This document shows, piece by piece, positions 57,367 through 64,000 of a stretch of 64,000 nt of DNA. The DNA is taken from NCBI RefSeq assembly GCF_001426185.1, contig NZ_LMRP01000001.1, positions 722,765 to 786,764 of the forward strand, read 5' to 3'. The translations under genes and the position numbers were made by a program. Under the pieces are notes generated by a model. The model ran no database searches. It was not told the origin of the DNA and saw nothing but the letters and a program-made list of their open reading frames with translations. The stretch is from Rhodococcus sp. Leaf247 (GTDB lineage Bacteria; Actinomycetota; Actinomycetes; Mycobacteriales; Mycobacteriaceae). Every line of letters starts with the position of its first letter. The stretch's first letter is position 1.

Positions 57367-57819
57367 TCAGTTGCCGAACTTCAGCAGCGGGAACTCGTCG
57401 AGCGTGATCGCGGTACCGGCCGACGAGCATGCATCGGCGACAGCCTTCGAGTTGTCGACGAAGGCCTGACCCGACGTGCTGTCGGGCTCGGTCAGCTCCA
57501 GCGAGTCGGCCGGGAGGCCGGAGATCAGTGTGGAGAGGGAGGTTTCGACACCGTCGGTCGCGGTATCGGCCAGCGGCTGGAACTTCTGCATCTCGGCAGT
57601 CTTGGCGGCGGTCCATGCCTCGATGTCGGAGTCGGCCGGACCGGCCTTCACGAGCGCGGTGAACTGGTCGTAGGCAGTCTCGAAATCGGTGCATGCGGTG
57701 GCATTCTCGGGTGAGGCGTCCGACGAACCGGAATCGCCGCTGCTGCACGCCGAGAGCCCCACCAGAGCCGTGACGGCGACGGCTGCGGTGATCAGACGGG
57801 TTGCGGTACCGGAATTCAT
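57367..57819 (-). CDS. Small hypothetical lipoprotein
   Basis: A 150-aa predicted lipoprotein with signal peptide and lipobox LSAC at ~22-25 (VGLSACSSGD). After a Ser/Asp-rich linker, the mature part is mostly helical and acidic (DFETAYDQFTALVKAG, AWTAAKTAEMQKFQPL, GQAFVDNSKAVADACSSAG). Two Cys in the mature part (~43 and ~132) could form a disulfide. No family recognised. It lies next to the palindrome cluster, whose right arm ends 42 bp past its stop. Confidence 0.75.
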   Translation of the reverse strand: MNSGTATRLITAAVAVTALVGLSACSSGDSGSSDASPENATACTDFETAYDQFTALVKAGPADSDIEAWTAAKTAEMQKFQPLADTATDGVETSLSTLISGLPADSLELTEPDSTSGQAFVDNSKAVADACSSAGTAITLDEFPLLKFGN

Positions 57820-57934
57820 ACCGCCTATTCAACAGGATCCCCGTTTCGCGGAAGCGACTGGGGCGGTGCGCATTCGGTCCGTCGTGACAGTCCACGAGCC
57901 ATTGCGGACGCCATAGTTGCCGTTCACGAACACG

Positions 57935-57970
57935 ACGAAGCCCCACCCGGAGAACCGGATGGGGCTTCGT
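57935..57970 (-). terminator. Hairpin terminator of the MspA-type porin gene
   Basis: ACGAAGCCCC (57935-57944) and GGGGCTTCGT (57961-57970) form a 10-bp stem extended by A-T and CCGG/CCGG pairs over an AGAA loop. It lies 70 bp downstream of the minus-strand porin gene and could also serve transcripts from the other side. Confidence 0.75.
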
Positions 57971-58039
57971 ACGTGTGTTCAGTTCTGCCGAGGTAGCGAA
58001 CTACCTGTCAACAGGCAACCGATACTGGCTTAGCCAGGA

Positions 58040-58708
58040 TCAGTTGAAGCGCCACGGCTTGCCGTAGGTGATTGCGGTGTCGCCATTGCTGGAGACGACC
58101 TTCACGTACGGGCGAACCGAGACGTTGCCGGCGATGTTGGTCGCCGTGCCGTGCACGTTCGAGATCTGGATCTCGGTGCGCTCGCCCGAAGCCGAGCCGG
58201 TGCCGACCTCGACGTCCTCGATGCCGGGGCCCGGCTCGAGGGTGACGGTCGTGGCGAGCTGCGGGAGAAGATCGTTGGTCGAGAGCGTCGCACCCGTGCC
58301 AGCGCCTGCCGCGTCGATGCCGACCTCGGCCGAGACGTTCGGCGTGGTGTAGCTGAACTCGAGCGAGCCGCCGAGGGACATCGGGTAGCCGAACTGGTAG
58401 CCGAGAGTGATGTCGCCCTCGAAGTCAGCAGCGTCGGGTCCGGTGACCTCGACGATTGCGCGACCGTTGTGGAACCACTCGCGAGTCAGCGGGTTTCCGT
58501 CGAGCGGGTACACGCTGTTGATGAAGGTGTCGGCCTGCGAAACCGTGATGGTGTTGCCACCACCGTCGACGACGGAGTTCGAGTCGTCGACTGCTGCAGA
58601 TGCCGAGCCGCCACCGACGACCAGGCCGACAACTGCGGCGCTGGCGACCACTGCGGTACGCATGGACTTGAGCCCCCGGCTGCGCCGCGGCTTCTGAATT
58701 ACGGTCAT
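58040..58708 (-). CDS. MspA-family outer-membrane (mycomembrane) porin
   Basis: MspA porins form octameric channels for small hydrophilic solutes in the mycolic-acid outer membrane. From ATG 58708 (GAGGAAG upstream) the protein is 222 aa: an Arg/Lys-rich N-region and signal peptide cleaved after ...SASA (~39), then mature VDDSNSVVDGGGNTITVSQADTF. Family landmarks are PLDGNPLTREWFHNGRA (~65-80), GYQFGYPMSLGGSLEFSYTTP (~98-118) and a VRPYVKVVSSNGD end near 205. Upstream in-frame starts to 58789 lack a ribosome-binding site. Confidence 0.93.
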   Translation of the reverse strand: MTVIQKPRRSRGLKSMRTAVVASAAVVGLVVGGGSASAAVDDSNSVVDGGGNTITVSQADTFINSVYPLDGNPLTREWFHNGRAIVEVTGPDAADFEGDITLGYQFGYPMSLGGSLEFSYTTPNVSAEVGIDAAGAGTGATLSTNDLLPQLATTVTLEPGPGIEDVEVGTGSASGERTEIQISNVHGTATNIAGNVSVRPYVKVVSSNGDTAITYGKPWRFN

Positions 58709-59256
58709 GTACTTCCTCATCATGTTCGTCCCGGGGCGTGTTCGCCTCAGGTGCGCTGTCGGGCTCTGGATTCCTCCCGAACGGTTCACGTCGAGCGAAC
58801 CGTATCAGGCGGCGACGGCAAGCTGGTGGCTTACGTGTCGGGCAGTGCAGGACCACAATTTGGTTGCTGTCTCGTATCGATTCAGCACCCACTGTCGAAC
58901 CTGAGCGAAACCTTAGAGGGAGTTCGCAACCCTGACAATCCCTACGCACACGGCGTTACGTCTCGGATCCGCCGGCCACGTTTCCTTCATGTGAACCTGC
59001 GTCACAAGCGTTTTGAGAAAGCGACTCGCCGGTACCAGGAAGGAGCTCGAGCGCTCGAAACTGTGCTAACACGCTGCGGGAATAGCCGTGACGTGCGAGT
59101 TGTTGGGCGCACCCCTGCGTCGAACGGACATCCCGGTCGGTCGTCGAGTCACACCAGTAACATCTACCCTGCGGTAACCGCATGGGTGGCACAGTCGGTT
59201 TGTACGAATATCCGGTTAACAGACATGCAACACGAGATGCGGGATGTGAACGTTCA
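58709..59256. other. Long gene-poor region upstream of the porin gene
   Basis: About 550 bp with no credible gene on either strand; codon bias is absent. It must contain the porin promoter and possibly a long leader. Apart from the CRP-like sites at its right end, no clear repeat or riboswitch was seen. Confidence 0.55.
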
Positions 59257-59272
59257 CGTGATGTGGATCACA
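59246..59272. promoter_or_regulatory. Overlapping palindromes with a CRP/GlxR-type site
   Basis: CGTGATGTGGATCACA (59257-59272) fits the cAMP-receptor-protein consensus TGTGA-N6-TCACA with one mismatch (first T to C). It overlaps by one base the perfect 12-bp palindrome GTGAACGTTCAC (59246-59257), itself preceded by T (TGTGA-ACG-TTCAC). It lies between the MspA-type porin and moaB2. Confidence 0.55.
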
Positions 59273-59286
59273 CCAAACTATTCGTA

Positions 59287-59457
59287 ATGAGGAGGCCTCT
59301 GACTCCTCAACCACTCCTCCGAGCGGCCGGACGAATCACCGCCATGTGGTTCGGAGCCGACGGCATCGTCGCTCGTCGACTCCGGAAGTACCTCGCCGAA
59401 CACACGCGCGAGCCGGGCCCGTCGTTCACGGGCCCGGCTCGCGGGGTCGTCGAGTGA
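59287..59457 (+). CDS. Possible small basic protein (low confidence)
   Basis: A 56-codon frame from ATG 59287, 15 bp after the CRP-like site, encoding an Arg-rich peptide with MWFGADGIVARRLRKYL in the middle. The last third is encoded by the terminator hairpin at 59407-59443, which argues against a conserved product. A GAGGAGG site overlaps the start codon itself, not upstream of it. I keep it only because a regulatory site points toward it. Confidence 0.25.
   Translation: MRRPLTPQPLLRAAGRITAMWFGADGIVARRLRKYLAEHTREPGPSFTGPARGVVE
59407..59443 (-). terminator. Hairpin terminator of the mprA-mprB-pepD-moaB2 series
   Basis: CGCGAGCCGGGCCCG (59407-59421) and CGGGCCCGGCTCGCG (59429-59443) make a perfect 15-bp stem with a 7-nt loop, 34 bp downstream of the moaB2 stop. 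Confidence 0.8.
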
Positions 59458-59476
59458 GGACGAATCCTCCGGTGGC

Positions 59477-60133
59477 TCAGCCGTCAAGGCTGGACAGCTC
59501 ACCGATCACGTGTGCGGCCAACGGCGTCAGTGTGGCCATACCGTCACGCACAGCGGCGCGGCTGCCCGCGAGGTTGACGACGAGCGTGCTGCCGGACACG
59601 CCGGCCAGCCCTCGGGACAGTCCCGCATCCAGTGAGCCGGCGGCCAGGCCGGACGAGCGCAAGGCCTCACTGATACCCAGCAGCTCACGATCGAGCACCT
59701 CGGCGGTGGCATCGGGTGTCACATCGCGAGGCGAGGTACCGGTGCCGCCGACGGACACCACCAGGTCCACACCGCCGATGACCGCAGTGTTGAGCGCGTT
59801 GCGGACGTCGATCTCGTCGTTGCTGACGACGACGACACCGTCGACGAGGAAGCCGGCCTCGAGGAGCAGTTCACTTACCAGGGGTCCGGTCGAGTCGGCG
59901 TCTCCGTGGGCGGTGCGATCGTCGACGATCACGACGAGCGCCCGTCCGGCTACCGCGGCATCCATAGTCATGTCGCTCACCGTAATGCCCGCCTCCAGAC
60001 GCGTCTCCATCTGCCCGACACTCGCCATCGCCGCGAAGCCCTCGACGGCATCGGAGTTCATCCGACTCGGCTCGATGTGGCCGACGATCGGCGTCAGATG
60101 GCCACCGTCACGGACGATCCGGGGTCGCTTCAT
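59477..60133 (-). CDS. moaB2: MoaB/Mog-domain molybdopterin protein (MoaB2)
   Basis: MogA/MoaB-fold proteins bind molybdopterin and adenylylate it. The 218-aa frame has ALVVIVDDRTAHGDADSTGPLVSELLLEAG (landmark ~65-94), VVSVGGTGTSPRDVTPDA, with the conserved GGTGTSPRDVTP at ~128-139, and GSRAAVRDGM near the C-terminus. The ATG at 60133 overlaps the pepD stop by one base (TGATG). The first ~52 residues are not part of the fold; an internal GTG near 59979 would give a more usual ~167-aa protein. Position after pepD matches Mtb moaB2 (Rv0984). Confidence 0.86.
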   Translation of the reverse strand: MKRPRIVRDGGHLTPIVGHIEPSRMNSDAVEGFAAMASVGQMETRLEAGITVSDMTMDAAVAGRALVVIVDDRTAHGDADSTGPLVSELLLEAGFLVDGVVVVSNDEIDVRNALNTAVIGGVDLVVSVGGTGTSPRDVTPDATAEVLDRELLGISEALRSSGLAAGSLDAGLSRGLAGVSGSTLVVNLAGSRAAVRDGMATLTPLAAHVIGELSSLDG

Positions 60134-61473
60134 CAGTTGCCTCCACTGGGGGCCGTGCCGAGGGTGACCTGCACGGTCTGCTCGTTGCCGCCCTGGGTGT
60201 ACTTGACCGACACCTGGTCGCCGGGAGCGTGCGAGCGTACGGCTGCGATCAGCGCGTCGCCACTGGCGATGACGCGTCCGTCGACCTCGGTGACCACGGC
60301 GCCGGTGGGGATACCGGCCTGCGCTGCCGGTCCGCCCTCGGTGACGGCCATGACCGTCGCACCGTTCGCGTCGTCCCTGCTGGGAACACTGATGCCGATG
60401 ATGGCCTGGGTGGCCTTGCCCGTCTGCACCAACTCGTCGGCGATGCGGCGAGCCTGGTCGACGGGGATGGCGAATCCGAGGCCGATGGAACCGCTCTGCG
60501 ATTCGGACGAACTCGCGCCGGCACCCAGCGTGGCGATCGCGCTGTTGACGCCGACGAGCTTGCCGCTCATGTCGACGAGTGCGCCACCGGAGTTGCCCGG
60601 GTTGATCGCCGCGTCGGTCTGGATCGCGTCGATCACGGTCGTCTGGTCGGTCGACTCACCACTGGTCGCGACGGGGCGGTTGAGCGAGGAGATGATGCCG
60701 GAGGTGACGGTGCCCGCCAGTCCCAGCGGGGATCCGACGGCGACGACGCCCTGCCCGACCTGCAGACCGTCCGACGTTCCCAGCTCGATCGGCGTCAGTC
60801 CGCTGCGACCCGTCGCCTTGATGACGGCGATGTCCGACGACGCGTCGGCGCCCACGACCGTCGCGCCCGATGTCGAACCGTCGTTGAAGGACACGGTGAG
60901 CTGCGCACCGGCGCCGGCACCCGACACCACGTGGTTGTTGGTCAGGATCAGTCCGTCGGAGGAGAGGATGACGCCCGAGCCCTCACCCTCGGCCGTGCGG
61001 CCGGCGACCTGGATCTGCACGACGCTCGGAAGCACCTTCTGTGCCACGGCCTGAACGGACCCGTCCGGCGCGTTGGCAGCCGGGTTCGCCTGCGTCACAG
61101 GCTGATTGAGGGCGTTGGTGACACCGCCACCGTTCGAATCGGTCGCGATGGCTCCCACCGCGCCGCCGATGCCGCCGCTCACCAGGGCGAGTGCGATCGC
61201 TCCCGCCACGAAGGCCGCGCGACCGGGCTTGCGCGTCGCGGTCGCCGTGGACGTCGCGCCGTAGTACTGCGGCTGCTGTCCGGGCTGCTGGTACGGGTTC
61301 TGCTGGTAAGGCTGGGTGTACGGGTTCTGCTGCTGATTCGGGTTCTGCTGGCCACCCTGGTACCGACCGTCCCACCCGGAGTACTGCGGCTGATGCGGGG
61401 GTGTCTGCTGCTGAGCCGTGGGATCTTCCCGGCCGTCGCGGCCGGTGTCTCCAGTAGTGCGGTCCTCACTCAT
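60133..61473 (-). CDS. pepD: HtrA-like serine protease PepD
   Basis: An envelope-stress protease/chaperone. The 446-aa protein has a Gln/Asn/Pro/Tyr-rich cytoplasmic N-terminus (~15-75, repeats such as QQNPYQQP), one membrane helix (~88-112), a trypsin-like domain with His in LTNNHVVSGAG, Asp in SSDIAVIK and Ser in INPGNSGGALVDMSG, then a C-terminal PDZ domain (~350-440). This architecture equals Mtb PepD (Rv0983), which acts with and is induced by MprAB. Tandem MprA-box-like repeats lie ~75-90 bp upstream, inside the end of mprB. Confidence 0.95.
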   Translation of the reverse strand: MSEDRTTGDTGRDGREDPTAQQQTPPHQPQYSGWDGRYQGGQQNPNQQQNPYTQPYQQNPYQQPGQQPQYYGATSTATATRKPGRAAFVAGAIALALVSGGIGGAVGAIATDSNGGGVTNALNQPVTQANPAANAPDGSVQAVAQKVLPSVVQIQVAGRTAEGEGSGVILSSDGLILTNNHVVSGAGAGAQLTVSFNDGSTSGATVVGADASSDIAVIKATGRSGLTPIELGTSDGLQVGQGVVAVGSPLGLAGTVTSGIISSLNRPVATSGESTDQTTVIDAIQTDAAINPGNSGGALVDMSGKLVGVNSAIATLGAGASSSESQSGSIGLGFAIPVDQARRIADELVQTGKATQAIIGISVPSRDDANGATVMAVTEGGPAAQAGIPTGAVVTEVDGRVIASGDALIAAVRSHAPGDQVSVKYTQGGNEQTVQVTLGTAPSGGN

Positions 61474-61514
61474 GCGTTCTGCTCCATCTCCGAGTCCGGC
61501 ACTCGCCGGTCACC

Positions 61515-63035
61515 TCACGTCGTCCGACTCGACGATGCCCCTTCGGACTGAGAAGGCGCTGAGACCGTCATGTCAGCCTCCTGTGCGTTACCGGCTTCCC
61601 CGGGAAGAACTATGCGAATCAGCGTTCCGCCGGCCGCCGAATCCTCGACGGCGATGGTTCCGCCGTGCTTGAGCACCACCTGGCGCACGATGGCCAGCCC
61701 CAATCCGGAGCCGGGCATGGACCGCGACGCCGTGGATCGGTAGAAGCGCTCGAAGACCAGTTCCCGCTCGTCCGGCGCGATTCCGGGTCCGGCATCGGCC
61801 ACCGTGAGCTCGAGCAGTCCGTCGGGCCGCGCGACCATGGCCACGTGCACGGTGGCCCCGGACGGGCTCCACTTGGCCGCGTTGTCCATGACGTTCAGCA
61901 CGGCACGCGAAAGACCGGCCTGGTCGCCGTACAGGATCCACGGGGTGGTCACGGCGACGAAGTCGATCTCGTTGCGGCGTCGGCGAACCCGTTCGAGGCT
62001 GCGCTCGACGACGTCGGACATGTCGACACGGTCGAACACGTTCTCCGGAGCGTCCTCGCGTGCGAGGTCGACCAGGTCTCCCACCAGGGTCGACAGTTCT
62101 TCGATCTGGGCGACGACGTCCACACGCAGGTCGGCCATGTCCTGCTCCGGGATGCGCGGTGCGCCGGGCTGTCCCGACGCGATGAGCAACTCCATGTTCG
62201 TACGCAGCGAGGTCAGGGGCGTCCGCAGTTCGTGTCCGGCGTCCGCGACGAGGCGCGACTGGCGCGCCCTCGACTCGGCGAGCGCTCGCAGCATCGTGTT
62301 GAAACTGTCGGTCAGTCGGGCGAGTTCGTCGTTGCCCGTCACCGGGATCGGGGTCAGGTCGTCCGTACGTGCCACGCGTTCGGCAGCGGCAGTCAGCCGA
62401 CCGATGGGCCGAAGACCCGTCCGCCCCACAGCGGTCCCGGCGACTGCGGCCAGCACCACGCCGCATCCGCCGACGACGAAGAGCACCCAGGCGAGGCGGT
62501 CGAGCACCTGCCCCGTCGGTGCCAGTCGCTGTGCGATGACCAAGGTGCTGCCGTCCTGGGTGCGCTCGGCGAGCACGCGCGCACCGGATGTGGTGCGCAG
62601 CGACGAGTCCTCTTGCCCGATCGCCACAGTCATCTCCGGGTCGCCGATCGGCACCGTCGAACCGGGCGGCACGTACTTGGTCAGGTCCGGAAAGATGAGA
62701 GCGACACTGACGTCCGTGCTGTAGAGCGTCGCCCCGGCGACGTAGCGGGGATCGAACGCGACGAGGTTCGTCTGGATCAGCGCGGACGCGCGCGTCCGAA
62801 GTTGGTTGTCGACGTCGCCGTACAGCGCGCGGGACACCACGGCGTAGGCAGCGATGGCCATGACCGCCACCGCGATGGCCACCACCGACGCAGCCAACAA
62901 CGTCACCCGCCACCGGAGCGACACCGACCGCGTCAGCGGCATGGGCGGACGCATCTGCCCTCTCACGTCGAGCGGCTCCGCCTGCGTACCGACACCGTTG
63001 CGGGCAGTCGAGCGCCCGAACGGAGCAAGATTCAC
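61515..63035 (-). CDS. mprB: Envelope-stress sensor histidine kinase MprB
   Basis: Senses cell-envelope stress and phosphorylates MprA. The 506-aa protein has two membrane helices (~45-67 and ~185-205) around a ~120-residue extracytoplasmic domain, a HAMP domain (~207-260), the H-box [19 protein letters not shown] with phospho-His near 275, N-box [13 protein letters not shown], and the ATP-lid motifs [10 protein letters not shown] and GSGLGLAIV. Its GTG start overlaps the mprA stop by 4 nt (GTGA). In Mtb MprB is held inactive by DnaK on its outer domain. Confidence 0.95.
   Translation of the reverse strand: MNLAPFGRSTARNGVGTQAEPLDVRGQMRPPMPLTRSVSLRWRVTLLAASVVAIAVAVMAIAAYAVVSRALYGDVDNQLRTRASALIQTNLVAFDPRYVAGATLYSTDVSVALIFPDLTKYVPPGSTVPIGDPEMTVAIGQEDSSLRTTSGARVLAERTQDGSTLVIAQRLAPTGQVLDRLAWVLFVVGGCGVVLAAVAGTAVGRTGLRPIGRLTAAAERVARTDDLTPIPVTGNDELARLTDSFNTMLRALAESRARQSRLVADAGHELRTPLTSLRTNMELLIASGQPGAPRIPEQDMADLRVDVVAQIEELSTLVGDLVDLAREDAPENVFDRVDMSDVVERSLERVRRRRNEIDFVAVTTPWILYGDQAGLSRAVLNVMDNAAKWSPSGATVHVAMVARPDGLLELTVADAGPGIAPDERELVFERFYRSTASRSMPGSGLGLAIVRQVVLKHGGTIAVEDSAAGGTLIRIVLPGEAGNAQEADMTVSAPSQSEGASSSRTT
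61546..61564 (-). promoter_or_regulatory. MprA-box-like direct repeat upstream of pepD
   Basis: On the minus strand TCTCAGCG (61564-61557), CCT and TCTCAGTC (61553-61546) form two 8-bp direct repeats 11 bp apart. They lie inside the 3' end of mprB, 73-91 bp upstream of the pepD start. The layout is the same as at mprA. MprA of M. tuberculosis binds two loosely conserved 8-bp direct repeats. Confidence 0.7.
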
Positions 63036-63718
63036 GGTGCCGTTTCCCTCAGCACGTACCCGACGCCCCGGACGGTGTGGATGAGCCTGATCTCGCCGTC
63101 CGCCTCGGTCTTGCGACGCAGGTAGCCGACGTAGACCTCGAGGGCGTTGCCGGACGTCGGGAAGTCGTACCCCCAGACCTCCTCCAGGATGCGGCTGCGG
63201 CTGAGCACACGACGCGGATTGGCCAGAAGCATCTCGAGCAGCGAGAACTCCGTCCGCGTGAGGCTGATGGGCCGCTCGCCTCGGTGAACCTCGCGGGTGA
63301 CCGGATCCAGGGACAGATCGGCGAACGACATCACCTCGCTGTCCGGGCCCAGTTCACCCCCGGTGCGGCGCAGCAACGCGCGCAGACGGGCGAGCAGTTC
63401 CTCCAACGCGAACGGCTTGGGCAGGTAGTCGTCGGCCCCGGCATCGAGACCGGCGACGCGCTCGGACACCGAATCGCGAGCCGTCAGCACCAGGATGGGC
63501 AGATCGTCGCCCGTGCTCCGCAGCCGCCGGCACACCTCGAGCCCGTCCAGACGCGGCATCATGACGTCCAGTACCAACGCGTCCGGCCGCTCGGCGGCCA
63601 CTTTCTCGAGTGCATCGAGGCCGTCTGTGGCCAGGTCGACGGTGTATCCGTTGAAGGTGAGGGACCGGCGCAGGGATTCACGGACGGCACGATCGTCGTC
63701 GGTCACCAGAACTCGCAT
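63032..63718 (-). CDS. mprA: Envelope-stress response regulator MprA
   Basis: OmpR/PhoB-type regulator partnering MprB, known in mycobacteria to control pepD and sigma-factor genes under envelope stress. The 228-aa product from ATG 63718 has a receiver (acidic VTDDD, phospho-Asp48 in [15 protein letters not shown], Lys in [13 protein letters not shown]) and a winged-helix domain ([37 protein letters not shown]). The frame is open for 15 codons upstream but those overlap the direct-repeat operator. It heads mprA-mprB-pepD-moaB2. Confidence 0.95.
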   Translation of the reverse strand: MRVLVTDDDRAVRESLRRSLTFNGYTVDLATDGLDALEKVAAERPDALVLDVMMPRLDGLEVCRRLRSTGDDLPILVLTARDSVSERVAGLDAGADDYLPKPFALEELLARLRALLRRTGGELGPDSEVMSFADLSLDPVTREVHRGERPISLTRTEFSLLEMLLANPRRVLSRSRILEEVWGYDFPTSGNALEVYVGYLRRKTEADGEIRLIHTVRGVGYVLRETAP

Positions 63719-63738
63719 GGACCCAGTGTCACCCCGGT

Positions 63739-63757
63739 GACTGAGACGGTGCTGAGA
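63739..63757 (-). promoter_or_regulatory. MprA-box-like direct repeat upstream of mprA
   Basis: On the minus strand TCTCAGCA (63757-63750), CCG and TCTCAGTC (63746-63739) form two 8-bp direct repeats at an 11-bp period, 21-39 bp before the mprA ATG. The second repeat is identical to that upstream of pepD. Confidence 0.7.
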
Positions 63758-63775
63758 GGGCACGGGATCAGGCCG

Positions 63776-64000
63776 TCAGCGGCGACCGAACAATCCGTCG
63801 ACGAAGGCGACGGCGTCCGGCTGCGAGTCACGGAAGGTCTGGCTGTGGTCCCCCGGGTAGGTCTTGAAGGTCAGCGGCTCACCGTTCGCGGTCATCGCCG
63901 CGGCGAGCGACAGTGCCGACGGAGCGGGCACGTCGATGTCGCGCAGACCTTGTCCGATGAACACCGGCCGGTCGTAACCCGACGTCGGCACCCCCATGTA
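63776..64000 (-). CDS. Alpha/beta hydrolase, secreted-lipase type (partial, N-terminus off the right edge)
   Basis: Only the C-terminal ~75 codons are present; the frame stays open to the window edge. The sequence RPVFIGQGLRDIDVPAPSALSLAAAM matches the acid-residue segment (catalytic Asp in the G-x-x-D-I-D-V-P region) of secretory lipase/prolyl-oligopeptidase-type alpha/beta hydrolases, and YPGDHSQTF supplies the catalytic His. It ends 57 bp upstream of mprA on the same strand. Catalytic Ser and signal peptide, if any, lie outside the window. Confidence 0.7.
   Translation of the reverse strand, partial: YMGVPTSGYDRPVFIGQGLRDIDVPAPSALSLAAAMTANGEPLTFKTYPGDHSQTFRDSQPDAVAFVDGLFGRR

Noticed and set aside
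60229-61551. A ~440-codon plus-strand frame antisense to pepD
   Set aside because: Gly/Arg/Asp-rich shadow of the pepD gene; no ribosome-binding site and no motifs.

Overview
The window is high-GC actinobacterial chromosome, most likely from Rhodococcus or a close relative in the mycolic-acid group (Nocardiaceae/Mycobacteriales). The clues are an ergothioneine (egt) locus, RpfB, an MspA-type porin, a Pks16-type acyl-AMP ligase, the Glp/GlpR divisome pair, an actinobacterial Pmt mannosyltransferase and many GTG starts. From memory of the M. tuberculosis map, the core follows the Rv0981-Rv1015 block: rplY, pth, pks16, ispE, ksgA, rpfB, tatD, metG, rsmI, pmt, arcA, rimJ, glp/moeA, galU, folate cyclo-ligase, Ruc-like FmdB protein, SAF protein, mscL, moaB2, pepD, mprB, mprA. 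Local insertions interrupt this backbone. I saw no rRNA, insertion sequence, prophage or CRISPR array.

Layout. 1-5.7 kb: egtA-egtB-egtC-egtD on the minus strand (egtD runs off the left edge), with an egtE-like PLP enzyme divergent. 5.7-13 kb: ribosomal protein L25, peptidyl-tRNA hydrolase, acyl-AMP ligase, release factor 3, a hypothetical gene behind an AT-rich repeat-bearing leader, a fasciclin lipoprotein and a DUF4166 protein. 13-24.9 kb: rpfB, ksgA, ispE and an ABC-F gene on the minus strand, a WYL regulator, an amino-acid ABC transporter with a fused binding protein/permease, small and lipoprotein genes, tatD and metG. 24.9-38.5 kb: LtrA and a wax-ester-synthase-type acyltransferase (overlapping genes), esterase, SRPBCC protein, rsmI, pmt, BCCT transporter, DoxX, GntR, ArsC, arginine deiminase with an SDR, and a molybdopterin oxidoreductase with its reductase.

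38.6-50.6 kb is the accessory part. It holds a TetR regulator resembling gamma-butyrolactone receptors, two overlapping GyrI-like ligand-binding proteins, an EamA exporter divergent from a CGNR regulator, and a compact operon of class III aminotransferase, thioester-reductase-like SDR and SRPBCC protein behind a clear promoter with an operator-like inverted repeat. Next come an orphan TAXI-type solute-binding lipoprotein convergent with a two-component system, and an MFS permease whose upstream region carries tandem 11-bp direct repeats. A hypothetical gene and tRNA-Ala(CGC) close this part.

50.7-64 kb returns to the conserved backbone: galU-glp-rimJ-glpR (minus), folate cyclo-ligase/FmdB/SAF/mscL (plus), a dense cluster of large palindromes, a lipoprotein, the MspA porin, and the envelope-stress module mprA-mprB-pepD-moaB2. 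Matching direct repeats lie upstream of mprA and upstream of pepD, suggesting autoregulation and control of the protease by MprA. The window ends in a secreted-lipase-type hydrolase.
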